Source: CALJTV01 sp036821185
GTDB lineage: Bacteria > Chloroflexota > Dehalococcoidia > GIF9 > UBA5629
Assembly: GCA_036821185.1 (NCBI GenBank)
Contig: DAISKD010000002.1
Location: 176,410 to 240,409, forward strand
DNA: 64,000 nt
Reading direction: 5' to 3'
The position numbers and the translations under genes were made by a program. This document shows, in pieces, positions 51,031-58,699 of the stretch. Each line of letters starts with the position of its first letter. The first letter of the stretch is position 1. The notes beneath the pieces were generated by a model. The model had not been told where the DNA came from, made no database searches, and saw only the letters and a list, made by a program, of their open reading frames with translations.

Positions 51031-51537
51031 TATGGTGAATTTGGCATCCAGCATCGCCACCACGTCAACGGCGCTGTCATCGGCAATCATCTGGCATAGC
51101 TCGGTATGGTCGCCTTCCCCATCCTCAATGAGTTTATCAAGGCTTTCCATCTTGACCGCCTTCGGGCATTCACGGTAAAGGTCTTTTGCTTTACACTCCG
51201 CCCTCTGTCTATCACTGCACCGCCCGCAATCTACCCCTCTGGTATGCTGGTAGTATTCCCGCCAATATTGTGCCACCGCAAAGTGAGCCACCCTCACCAG
51301 TCCCGCTTCCGTCAAAGGCTTGCCATTAGCTTGATACTTTGCCCTGACCTTCGCCATCGTCAAAAACAGGTCGTGGAGAAAGTCCTGACGCTCATCTGGT
51401 TTGACACGGCGGAGAAAGCCTTTAACCACCTTGTAAAACGTCGCCCAATCGCCGTTGAGATGGTCATAGCCGTTGGGATGAAAGCCGTTGCCTTGATAGC
51501 CGTTACCGCCTATGGTATATTCAGCGTAGTCTAGCAT
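51007..51537 (-). CDS. element-encoded Cys-rich protein, recombinase-associated, unknown function
   Basis: 176 residues. The N-terminus is Gly/Asn-rich (YTIGGNGYQGNGFHPNGYDHLNG), followed by a helical part (WATFYKVVKGFLRRVKPDERQDFLHDLFLTMAKV) that resembles region 2 of small sigma-factor-like proteins, and a cysteine group CGRCSDRQRAECKAKDLYREC that may bind zinc. The last residues (MLDAKFTIQGKIPER) run into the recombinase deletion point, so the native C-terminus is probably lost. GGGGGTG lies before the ATG. Confidence 0.65.
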   Translation of the reverse strand: MLDYAEYTIGGNGYQGNGFHPNGYDHLNGDWATFYKVVKGFLRRVKPDERQDFLHDLFLTMAKVRAKYQANGKPLTEAGLVRVAHFAVAQYWREYYQHTRGVDCGRCSDRQRAECKAKDLYRECPKAVKMESLDKLIEDGEGDHTELCQMIADDSAVDVVAMLDAKFTIQGKIPER

Positions 51538-51563
51538 CGTGGAACACCCCCTTTGTTAGACTT

Positions 51564-51593
51564 GCCCTAGCTCGGTTAAGCGCTGGCTAGGGC
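51564..51593. other. perfect 8-bp hairpin in the leader of the 51537 gene
   Basis: GCCCTAGC (51564-51571) and GCTAGGGC (51586-51593) separated by 14 bases. On the plus strand it is followed by GTTTTAATTT (terminator-like); on the minus strand it lies about 27 bases before the start codon and could be a leader structure. Confidence 0.5.
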
Positions 51594-51743
51594 GTTTTAA
51601 TTTAGCCACAGGGCAAGGCTCTGGACACGGCGTATTCGGTTTTTAAGGTGCCTTTTCTTTTTTACAGCTTCATCATCCAACAAAAAGTCCTTTCGTCATA
51701 TTAGAAAAAGCAATTGCTTTATCCTCCCCCTCCGGAGATAGCA
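51594..51743. other. AT-rich spacer, nothing recognised
   Basis: No gene, repeat or clear promoter was found here; poly-T and poly-A runs are frequent. Confidence 0.4.
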
Positions 51744-51875
51744 GTGACAAAAACAAAAAGATTTTGCCTGCTTCGTGAAGCTATCCAGATGCAGAAGTTA
51801 TATCTGTGCGACGAATTGTTGTATAATGCCCTCAAGGAGGCGCTTGCTTTAGATAATGGCGTTGAGCGAAGCTGA
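51744..51875 (+). CDS. possible small ORF (43 aa) upstream of the HsdR remnant
   Basis: GTG at 51744 follows CCGGAG by about seven bases and opens a 43-residue frame that reads as one amphipathic helix: FCLLREAIQMQKLYLCDELL then YNALKEALALDNGVERS. Its end overlaps the HsdR-like start in another frame. I know no family for it; it may be a small protein of the former restriction operon or chance. Confidence 0.3.
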   Translation: MTKTKRFCLLREAIQMQKLYLCDELLYNALKEALALDNGVERS

Positions 51876-51960
51876 TACCAGGGCTAAGCTGATTGACCTT
51901 ACGGTACATTAGAGGGGCTAGCCGGAAAACCTCATCCAGGGAGGAAACGACCGCATCATG
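51856..51960 (+). pseudogene. type I restriction subunit HsdR, 5' remnant
   Basis: ATG at 51856 opens MALSEADTRAKLIDLTVH, which matches the strongly conserved opening of HsdR proteins (LSEADTRAKLIDPxLHxRGWxEDLI). The frame then hits TAG (51910-51912), continues as RG, hits a second stop where W is expected, and goes on PENLIQGG before resemblance fades. Only about 35 codons of the gene survive. It shows that a type I system once occupied this place. Confidence 0.6.
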
Positions 51961-52058
51961 GTTGACCGACGAAATTGGATGCAAAGGAAAATGTCCCTTG
52001 GGAGATTATTGTAAGAGAAACCCTGCTTAGAGAGCTTATTAACTTCGGGAGGCATATC

Positions 52059-53004
52059 ATGGGTACTTGGCATAAAATAATATTTTGGTGACTGTCGGAA
52101 GATGAGTGAGATTCAAGATGAGAGTGTGCACCTAATGGTAACATCACCACCTTACTATAACGCACCTTTTGATTATCCCGACCTATTCACCAGCTATAGT
52201 GACTTTTTGGACATGGTGCGGGACTTCGCCAAGGAACTCTATAGGGTGTTAGCGCCGGGGAGGATTGCAAGCTTTGTTACTGATGATATGCTAGTCGATG
52301 GGGAAAAATATCCAGTGGTGGCCGATATAACTACCATCATGCGAGAGGCTGGCTTCCGGTATAGAGACAAGATTGTTTGGAAAAAACCTGAAGGATATAC
52401 GCGAATTAGCCGAAGAAGCGGAGTTGTTTTGCAGCATCCTTATCCAATGTATTTCTATCCGGATAATATTCAGGAGAGTATCCTTGTATTCCAGAAAGGT
52501 AAATTTGATTACGCTTATATTAAGACACTCCCGCAGGATGTGCTAGAAAGGTCCCGCATCGACATAGGAGAGTATCAAAGAAACAAATGGTGGCTGACAG
52601 TCTGGGACATCACGAATGTCTTGCCCCTAGAGGGTAGATTGGAGAAGGGCATCGCAGCTTTCCCAGACGAAATTCCCAATCGACTAATAAGACTGTTCAG
52701 CTTTGCGGGAGAGACAGTGTTGGACCCGTTTTTGGGCTCCGGAACAACGAGCAAGGTCGCTAGGGACCTGGAACGAAACAGCGTTGGGTATGAACTAGAC
52801 CTAGAGCTCATTGACGTGGTTAAACAAAAGCTAAACTACGAACAGCTGACTTTCTCATGCGATAGTGTAGAATTTGTCGTTCGGCAGGATGCCAAGAGAC
52901 TAAGAACTAACCTACAGAAGCAAGTTGCAAAGCAAAAATCGGTAACAAACAAGTCGCGCAAGGGGCAGAAGTTGCTTGAGTCTACTACTTCTAATCCTTC
53001 TTGA
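52059..53004 (+). CDS. DNA methyltransferase (N4-cytosine/N6-adenine), 5' end frameshifted
   Basis: The main frame from ATG 52102 encodes 300 residues with the catalytic SPPYYNAPFDY near the N-terminus, the central VWKKPEGYTRISRRSGVVLQ, and AdoMet motif DPFLGSGTTSKVARDLERNSVGYE near the C-terminus, a beta-type permuted methylase. The natural start seems to be ATG 52059, which has GGGAGG before it and would give MGTWHKII. One extra T in the run 52083-52086 breaks that frame; removing it joins IIFGDCRKM to MSEIQDESVHL, the usual N-terminus. Translation now depends on the poorly placed ATG 52102. It pairs with the nuclease genes downstream. Confidence 0.8.
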
Positions 53005-53049
53005 AACCGGGAGACGTCCACAGAGAATACAGCACTGGAGGGATTTCCC

Positions 53050-53703
53050 GTGAGAATAACTGCCAACATAACCGCCGTAAGATACAAACCACTTTTGTGT
53101 AGCAAATTACAGCTTTTTGACTATGGAAAACTGGAGGAAGCCGTATCACAAAAAGCTTCATTTCTATTAAAAACGAGGGGAGCCGGAAGCATTGCCTTAA
53201 GCTGGTGGGTTTCCCCCAAACGAACGAGGTCTTACCCATACGCAAGGGTATATGATACTCTGGGTTTCTCTGGCAAGAAAGTGACAATCATTCCGGTAAT
53301 GAAGGACGAAGGCAAGGATGGCGACAGAGATTTCTTACAGTGGGACACGATTTCCCTCATGAGTTTGCTTGGTGTTTATGTGATATTAGGTTATTACGTG
53401 GAGGCAGTCCCTAATGCTGACTATAGGAACAAGATAACAAGCCAACGCTTCAGCTTCCCAGAAATCAAAGCAAAAATGGAGGAGTTGCTTTCATATCAAT
53501 CTGATGCCCTGCACTGGAATATATCCCAAATAGAGCAAGTGGGAGAAATTGCAGAAAAGGCACTTCAAGCGTACAAGCAGATTTCAGAGACACTCAAAAT
53601 CGAAATGCATTCTAACGCTAGCGCTTTGAAGCGGATACAGGAATTGTTGAAGGGAAGAAATGAGTTTATGAATCTATCACGAGGATTGGCAGAAAAGGCA
53701 TAG
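53050..53703 (+). CDS. restriction-endonuclease-like protein, N-terminal part
   Basis: 217 residues from GTG 53050: MRITANITAVRYKPLLCSKL, then FLLKTRGAGSIALSWWVSPKRTRSYPYARVYDTLG, VTIIPVMKDEGKDGDRDFLQWDTISLMSLLGVYVILGYYVEA and a helical end. I cannot name the family with certainty, but it lies 45 bases behind a methylase and shares frame and strand with the next gene. Only one TAG (53701-53703) and four codons separate them, so the two may once have been one endonuclease or are two subunits of it. Confidence 0.6.
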   Translation: MRITANITAVRYKPLLCSKLQLFDYGKLEEAVSQKASFLLKTRGAGSIALSWWVSPKRTRSYPYARVYDTLGFSGKKVTIIPVMKDEGKDGDRDFLQWDTISLMSLLGVYVILGYYVEAVPNADYRNKITSQRFSFPEIKAKMEELLSYQSDALHWNISQIEQVGEIAEKALQAYKQISETLKIEMHSNASALKRIQELLKGRNEFMNLSRGLAEKA

Positions 53704-53715
53704 AGAAGAGAGAGT

Positions 53716-54111
53716 ATGACAACGCAACCAAAAGAAAGACTGGCGGGAACAAAGGCTACCCTGACGATAAGAAACTACTTTGGTGGGAATTACTTTCTTA
53801 CGGCCGATGAAGCCTGGATAGAAGGCGATAACTTATATCTTGCCGAAGGAAAGCACGCAAAAGGCGACACCCTGCCATCAACAGGAGATATAAAAGATGG
53901 ACTCTTAAAAATGATACTATTCACAAATCTGGAGGATGTTAAGGTAGAGGGACACACCTATAATCGCATTGCTGTTCTGAAGCTCACGACAGGTTCACGG
54001 TTGAGTGAGTATCGATTGAGGGAGAGTGAAAGTCGGCTGATGAACGTACTCAGACAAGAAGCTCAAATCAACCATTTCAGGATAGCAATCAATGATAGAT
54101 TTGTAGTATAG
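53716..54111 (+). CDS. restriction-endonuclease-like protein, catalytic part (EGK motif)
   Basis: 131 residues from ATG 53716. ADEAWIEGDNLYLAEGKHAK resembles the D...ExK core of PD-(D/E)xK nucleases, and SDIKDGLLKMILFTNL-like sequence (here GDIKDGLLKMILFTNL) follows. It is in the same frame as the preceding gene. The ribosome site AGAGAGAG is weak, which favours either coupling to the upstream gene or a split by an amber stop. The cognate modification enzyme would be the methylase at 52059. Confidence 0.62.
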   Translation: MTTQPKERLAGTKATLTIRNYFGGNYFLTADEAWIEGDNLYLAEGKHAKGDTLPSTGDIKDGLLKMILFTNLEDVKVEGHTYNRIAVLKLTTGSRLSEYRLRESESRLMNVLRQEAQINHFRIAINDRFVV

Positions 54112-54163
54112 CGCTTTTGGTGCTGGCATTGAGTTTCGGCTTGACTTAAGTAACACGATAAAA

Positions 54164-54736
54164 TTACCTCTTTCTCTTACTATAGTAACTGCGGTTACTT
54201 CGCTTCTCTTTAAAATAAGCAGCATCATATTCCGGGTATAGCAGCCTCAAAGGATTGCTCACCTCAGCCAGGGTAGCCTTCTTCCCAGCCTCGGTCAGCC
54301 GATAATACACCCGTGACGGTGCCGGTGGGTATGAGTCTTGTATTCCGCTGGGCTCAATTTTACCAGTTTCTTCCACCCACCCCAGCCTCTTGAGATGCCC
54401 GAAATAGCGGCAGAAGCTGGAATAACGCATCTTGGTCAGCTTATATGGAATCCGGCTGAGGTAGCGCTGTAACCGTTCTTGAGCTTCTTCAGCGGTAAGC
54501 GGCGGCAGTCCTTTTCTTTTCCGTTCCTCCTCATCCAGGGCAACGGCATCCTCGGCATAGGCGCGGTGTAATGCCGTCTTGTACTGATAGTGGATATCCA
54601 CCATCGGCGCGCCAATATCCGGGTCTATCTTGGGGCTTCCCTCCGGGCTGTTGCCCTTGAGAAACTCAACGATAAACCAGGCACAGCCAAAGGGACGCAT
54701 AAACCCGCCAATTGGTGGTCTAAGCGGCATTGTCAT
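54164..54736 (-). CDS. element-encoded hypothetical protein with winged-helix-like middle
   Basis: 190 residues, no signal or membrane segment. Middle and C-terminal sequence (YLSRIPYKLTKMRYSSFCRYFGHLKRLGWVEET, then PSRVYYRLTEAGKKATLAEV) looks like a winged-helix DNA-binding domain with the typical YxLTEAGK ending. The tail is strongly basic (KEKRSNRSYYSKRKR). GGAGG is placed well before ATG 54736. It belongs to a minus-strand run with the next two genes of the element. Confidence 0.65.
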   Translation of the reverse strand: MTMPLRPPIGGFMRPFGCAWFIVEFLKGNSPEGSPKIDPDIGAPMVDIHYQYKTALHRAYAEDAVALDEEERKRKGLPPLTAEEAQERLQRYLSRIPYKLTKMRYSSFCRYFGHLKRLGWVEETGKIEPSGIQDSYPPAPSRVYYRLTEAGKKATLAEVSNPLRLLYPEYDAAYFKEKRSNRSYYSKRKR

Positions 54737-54754
54737 GGTTGACCTCCGGTATGA

Positions 54755-54994
54755 TTATTTCTTTTCTTCCTGGGCGAAGTGGACTTTAGCCTCGATGTTC
54801 AGCGCCGTCAGGGTCATGTTCAGGAACTGGGCGTAGTTGGTAATAAAGGATAAGGTGCTTTCCGACGGCGTCACATTGACCTTGATGCGGATGATGCCGC
54901 TCGCCGGGTGAACGTCAATAATGGCATTACCGGCAAGCCCAGCCTGCCTGGCATATTCCCGTGACTGGTTCATCTGCCCTTCAATGTTAAACAT
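54755..54994 (-). CDS. element-encoded hypothetical protein (79 aa)
   Basis: Small protein beginning MFNIEGQMNQSREYARQAGL with a central IIDVHPASGIIRIKVNVTPSESTLSFI and an ending LTALNIEAKVHFAQEEKK. Beta-rich, no recognised family. AAAGGAGG is nine bases before ATG 54994, and the start overlaps the end of the next gene upstream, indicating coupled translation. Confidence 0.65.
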   Translation of the reverse strand: MFNIEGQMNQSREYARQAGLAGNAIIDVHPASGIIRIKVNVTPSESTLSFITNYAQFLNMTLTALNIEAKVHFAQEEKK

Positions 54995-55724
54995 CGCCAA
55001 ATGCCTCCTTTACTTCATCTTCGGTCGCCTGCCCCGGACCAGGCTGGGGCGATTGAAAGCCGGGTTGACCGGGCGGTGGCTGTTGACCTGCTGGCGGCTG
55101 CATGGGCTGACCGGGCATACCCGGCATCATCCCCATGCCGAAAGCGCCCATAAACCGGCTCATCATCTGCTGAAGATAGGGCTCAAGCAGCCTGGTCACC
55201 ATAGCGCCCATCGGATTGGGTGAGACATTAACCACCTGCTCCTTGACGGCAGAAAGTATTTGCGGCATGGCGGAGCTGAGAGTCTGCTGAGCCGCGAGTT
55301 GAGCCACCTCGACACCGCTGCCCTGAATTGCCCGGGCGGCTTCGACCTGTGACCGCTGCCAGGCGTTCAGGAGGTCGGTTAGAGGTTTTACCGCCTCGTT
55401 AAACAGTCTCAAGCCCATCAGAGGCACGCTCATGCCGGCCATGAAGATACGGCGGTCCCGGGTGTTGCCGTCGAAGATTTCGGCAACCTCGCTCTCCAGC
55501 CACTCCGGTAGCACGGATTCTTTCTCCCGACGCACCAGCAGGCTGCCGTCACGCGGTGAGGATGGCGGCATTTTACCTGCCTTAAACCGCTTGCGGATGC
55601 GCTGCCTGACCAGGGATGGTGAATGCCCCCTCGCTTCAATCTCCTTCTGCGTCAGCCCCTCATCCAGGAGCTCATCAACCTCCTGACCGAGATTTTCCTC
55701 TTCCTGCATTCTTTCTTCTTCCAT
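54987..55724 (-). CDS. element-encoded protein with Pro/Gln/Met-rich C-terminus
   Basis: 245 residues from ATG 55724, after AGGAGGAAT. An acidic N-terminus (MEEERMQEEENLGQEVDELL) leads into a helix-turn-helix-like GLTQKEIEARGHSPSLVRQRIRKRFK, a long helical central part (LFNEAVKPLTDLLNAWQRSQVEAARAI), and a low-complexity tail MMPGMPGQPMQPPAGQQPPPG. Possibly a DNA-binding maintenance or structural protein of the element; family unknown. Confidence 0.68.
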   Translation of the reverse strand: MEEERMQEEENLGQEVDELLDEGLTQKEIEARGHSPSLVRQRIRKRFKAGKMPPSSPRDGSLLVRREKESVLPEWLESEVAEIFDGNTRDRRIFMAGMSVPLMGLRLFNEAVKPLTDLLNAWQRSQVEAARAIQGSGVEVAQLAAQQTLSSAMPQILSAVKEQVVNVSPNPMGAMVTRLLEPYLQQMMSRFMGAFGMGMMPGMPGQPMQPPAGQQPPPGQPGFQSPQPGPGQATEDEVKEAFGDV

Positions 55725-55886
55725 TACGATTCCTCCTTCTACTTCGTTTACTGCTGTTTGTAGTCCATCGCATAGATGGTGCGTTTTACCTCGCATAGCC
55801 AGAAAACATATTCACGGCTATGAGTTGTCCAGCTATGCGGGCATTTCGAATTACCCTGTCATCCACTCGGTAGGGGGTGACCCCCT

Positions 55887-56668
55887 CTATACCCTGCACA
55901 TCGCTGAAACATCCTTCCCTAGAGCGTCCCTGTTCTTGACCGGGCCATGGGAGAGCCACTTCACAAACACCTTGAAGCCTTTTTCGTCATCCTCAAGCCA
56001 GGACTCCGGCAGTATCACCTCAAAGGCATCAAGGGCGTTGGGCACAAAACGCAGGTTGAGGTCAACCGGTTTAGCCCCAGCTCTTTAACCACCTCCCGCG
56101 CCTCATCGATGGTGTGGGCAGTCCGCCGACCCTCTCCCACTGGGAATCTTCACTATCGTTTTTCTTCGGCGGTAGCTTCCAGCCTCTTGAAGTGGTGATA
56201 GGTTTATGACGGAAGGTGGCGGCATCCATCGCCACCTTGAGGACGCCGTTACGGATAGATTGAGGCAGTTCCACCCCATCGGGGTTTTGACTGGAGAAGA
56301 CCACCAGCTCTCCGGTCTCCAGCTCCAGGCGGGCGAAGTCGGCCTTAAGGCGCTGGAGGCGCTTGTAGAGCGTGCCCCTTTCCTTCTTTGATGATAAGGT
56401 GGTGAGGTAAATATGCTCTGCCTCGGTGAATATGGGGTATAGATGCTCCAGCCACTTCTTTTTTGAGGTAAGGGCCGCAGACGACGTAATTCCAGTGGCC
56501 GTCGAGAACGCTGACCACGCGTTGACGGCATTTATCCTGGCGGTGGCGCAGGTGGACCGGCATGCCACAGCGGCGGGTGGGGACTTCTGCCGTCTCCCAG
56601 GTATCCCAGGCCGGGGGTTCGGGAACAGGGATGTCCGAATTATTCGTTGTAATAGTATCTGCAGTCAA
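55887..56668 (-). pseudogene. replication-like gene with several frameshifts
   Basis: Minus strand from TTG 56668: ADTITTNNSDIPVPEPPAWD, CGMPVHLRHRQDKCRQRVVS and HWNYVVCGPYLKK in one frame; then, across a six-A run near 56456-56464, WLEHLYPIFTEAEHIYLTTL to WKLPPKKNDSEDSQW in a second; then TAHTIDEAREVVKELGL; then PVDLNLRFVPNALDAFEVIL and EKGFKVFVKWLSHGPVKNRD in the last, to a TAG at 55887. The pieces form one plausible Rep-like protein of about 260 residues interrupted by about three indels. Clustered indels fit decay better than programmed shifting. Confidence 0.6.
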
Positions 56669-57350
56669 TAGATAAAGACTTCTGGGGAGCCCTATCACCC
56701 GTACCCTCACGGTCGGGATGAAAGGGACACCAGGTAGGATTTTCGCCGGGATAAACTCCCAGCATGGCAAACAGAGTGCGAAACTCCTCCTGCTCGGCAG
56801 TGGTGGCGACAGGTAAGGTCTGTTGACGGGATGTGGTTTCCGGTGCAGGTTCCCTCTGTTTCGGCGGTTTGGCAATCCTATCGCCTAGAAGCTCTTTGAC
56901 GTCGATAACGGGAAGACTGCCATTGAGCGGGATTTCAAAGGTATACTCCGGTCCTTTGGGATGGATTGAAGGTGGGACCACCACCAGCCTTTTTAGCCCC
57001 TTGACCTCGATGCCGTCCACATCGAAACCTTCTACCGGCTCTTTCGGCTTGAACCAGATATGGTAGCCCCGGCCGGTATGGACGACGGGGGCACCTTTAA
57101 GAATACCGTCGTTTTCCTGGACAAACTTCCGGTAGTTCTCTGGGTTACCGAAGTCCAGGGCATGGAAGTGCTCATCACAGCGGATGGCCCAGTTGACACC
57201 CCGGTCAATGAACGTCCTCAAGTCTTCGTCGCTGAGCTGGTAGCTCTTCCACTTCACCAGCGGCTTCTTGGACCGGGACTTGAGCGGGATTAGACTGAAT
57301 CCTTTTTCGCGGTATGACCTGAGCAGCTGGAGGGCTTGAGTGCGGTTCAT
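56640..57350 (-). CDS. prim-pol domain replication protein
   Basis: 236 residues with the bifunctional primase/polymerase N-terminal domain: LLRSYREKGFSLIPLKSRSKKPLVKWKSYQ, GVNWAIRCDEHFHALDFGNPE (metal-site region), GAPVVHTGRGYHIWFK and a VVVPPSIHPKGPEYTF core as in plasmid and phage Prim-Pol proteins. The C-terminus holds WCPFHPDREG, the start of a zinc-binding motif. GGAGGTG precedes ATG 57350. Helicase domains usual in larger homologues are lacking; the neighbouring decayed gene may be its partner. It is the right-most gene of the element. Confidence 0.82.
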   Translation of the reverse strand: MNRTQALQLLRSYREKGFSLIPLKSRSKKPLVKWKSYQLSDEDLRTFIDRGVNWAIRCDEHFHALDFGNPENYRKFVQENDGILKGAPVVHTGRGYHIWFKPKEPVEGFDVDGIEVKGLKRLVVVPPSIHPKGPEYTFEIPLNGSLPVIDVKELLGDRIAKPPKQREPAPETTSRQQTLPVATTAEQEEFRTLFAMLGVYPGENPTWCPFHPDREGTGDRAPQKSLSIDCRYYYNE

Positions 57351-57389
57351 CGGGGCACCTCCAGGCTCAGTCTAAAAGTGCAATTGCCT

Positions 57390-57401
57390 AAAGCTGACCG
57401 G
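57390..57401 (+). repeat. attR core (12-bp direct repeat)
   Basis: AAAGCTGACCGG, identical to 50536-50547. It lies 36 bases before the end of macB. Confidence 0.78.
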
Positions 57402-57436
57402 ACTCCCTCTCAGGCGCTCTATCGCCGGAGCCAGCG

Positions 57437-58699
57437 CTACTCGTACCTCAGGGCTTCGATGGGGTCAAGGCGCGAGGCATTCCAGGCGGGGTAGAAGCCG
57501 AAAAATAACCCCACGCCCAATGAGACCACCACGGCGAGGACGATGATGTCCGGAGAAAGGAGGGTGGTCATCACCTTAAGCCGTGAAAGGAGCAACGATG
57601 TCCCGCAGCCGACGACGACCCCGATGACACCGCCGGTGAGGGTGAGGAAGGCTGACTCGGTGAGAAACTGCCCCCAGATATCGCGTTCCCGTGCCCCCAG
57701 TGCTTTAAGAATGCCTATCTCCCTGGTCCGTTCTAGGACTGAGACCAGCATGATGTTCATCACCCCGATGCCGCCGACAAGTAAGGAGATGGCTGCCACG
57801 GCGCTTAAGAAAAGGGTCATGGTGCCGGTGGCTTCCGATAGTGCCTGGGTGACCGCCTGCACCGAGGTGATGCTAAAGTCATTCTCGGCACCAGGGGCGA
57901 GACGGTGGCGGGAGCGAAGCAGTTCGGTGATTTGTTGAGTAACAAAGTCCAGCTGGCTCTGGTCGGAGACCTTCAGCGCTATTGAGGTTACCACGCGCTC
58001 ACCGCGGCTGGTCCGTGGCTGAGTGACCATCTGTTGCATGGCGGTGAGCGGGATGATCGCGGCATCGTCGGGCGAAGCCCAGACTGCACCTTTGCTCTTC
58101 AGGACACCCACCACGCGGACGATATTGCCGCCGATGCGCATCTGCTGCCCCACCGGGGACTCATCACCGAATAGCGTCTGCTTCACGTTGGCACCGAGCA
58201 TCGCCACCCTGCTACCCCGCTGATGGTCATAGTCGGTAAAGAAGTCGCCCTCGGCAATCTCCAGGCTGTACAGAAACGCATACTCCGGTGTGGTGCCGAT
58301 GACCTGGGCATTCATATTCTGGTTACCGGCAACAAGCTGCTGGTACGCAGAAAAAGTCGGTGCTAGCGCAGCTATGTAGGGTATCTGCTCTCTTATTGCT
58401 TCGGCATCTTCCAGCGTGAGGGTGCTGGCGCTGCCGAAGCCCCCCCTGACACCCCCGGCCATCGTAATCCCGGGGCGGATCCCAATGAGGTCAGCCCCCA
58501 GTCCCTGTATGCGCGACATTATCTGCGCCTGTGCCCCTCTGCCTATGGACATGAGGGCGATCACGGCAGCGATGCCGATGACGATGCCCAGGATGGTGAG
58601 AAAGCTGCGCAGTTTATGTGTGGCTATGCTTGTCCAGGCACTGTATGCCGGGTCAAGCCATTTTTTCACACCCTTGAGCCTTGCTAGCTGCCGTTTCAT
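57437..58699 (-). CDS. macB: MacB/LolC-type ABC transporter permease
   Basis: 420-residue inner-membrane subunit. The first helix and FLTILGIVIGIAAVIALMSIGRGAQ open the MacB periplasmic-core domain; the last three helices form the FtsX domain (VGGIGVMNIMLVSVLERTREIGILKALGA), ending FGFYPAWNASRLDPIEALRYE. Transport is by extracytoplasmic mechanotransmission. ATG 58699 overlaps the ATPase stop and follows GAGGAGAGG. Last gene of a macA-like/ATPase/permease operon; substrate could be a peptide, lipid or drug. Confidence 0.92.
   Translation of the reverse strand: MKRQLARLKGVKKWLDPAYSAWTSIATHKLRSFLTILGIVIGIAAVIALMSIGRGAQAQIMSRIQGLGADLIGIRPGITMAGGVRGGFGSASTLTLEDAEAIREQIPYIAALAPTFSAYQQLVAGNQNMNAQVIGTTPEYAFLYSLEIAEGDFFTDYDHQRGSRVAMLGANVKQTLFGDESPVGQQMRIGGNIVRVVGVLKSKGAVWASPDDAAIIPLTAMQQMVTQPRTSRGERVVTSIALKVSDQSQLDFVTQQITELLRSRHRLAPGAENDFSITSVQAVTQALSEATGTMTLFLSAVAAISLLVGGIGVMNIMLVSVLERTREIGILKALGARERDIWGQFLTESAFLTLTGGVIGVVVGCGTSLLLSRLKVMTTLLSPDIIVLAVVVSLGVGLFFGFYPAWNASRLDPIEALRYE

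Larger units (their letters stand above)
50536..57401. mobile_element. integrated element bounded by 12-bp direct repeats, defective
   Basis: Perfect direct repeats AAAGCTGACCGG at 50536-50547 and 57390-57401 flank about 6.9 kb that separates the sensor kinase from the convergent macB gene. Contents: C-terminal fragment of a large serine recombinase beside the left repeat, a small Cys-rich protein gene, HsdR remnant, methylase, two-part nuclease, hypothetical genes, a frameshifted replication-like gene and a prim-pol gene. The part from about 51.6 to 54.2 kb is distinctly AT-rich. Without the recombinase catalytic domain the element should not move by itself. Confidence 0.8.

Noticed and set aside
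54921..55223. Plus-strand 100-codon frame in the element
   Set aside because: Opposite to a gene with good ribosome site and coupled neighbours; no motifs.
56450..56470. Programmed -1 frameshift on a six-A run
   Set aside because: The frame change needed is +1 (one base too many), not -1, and two further indels follow, so decay is more likely.
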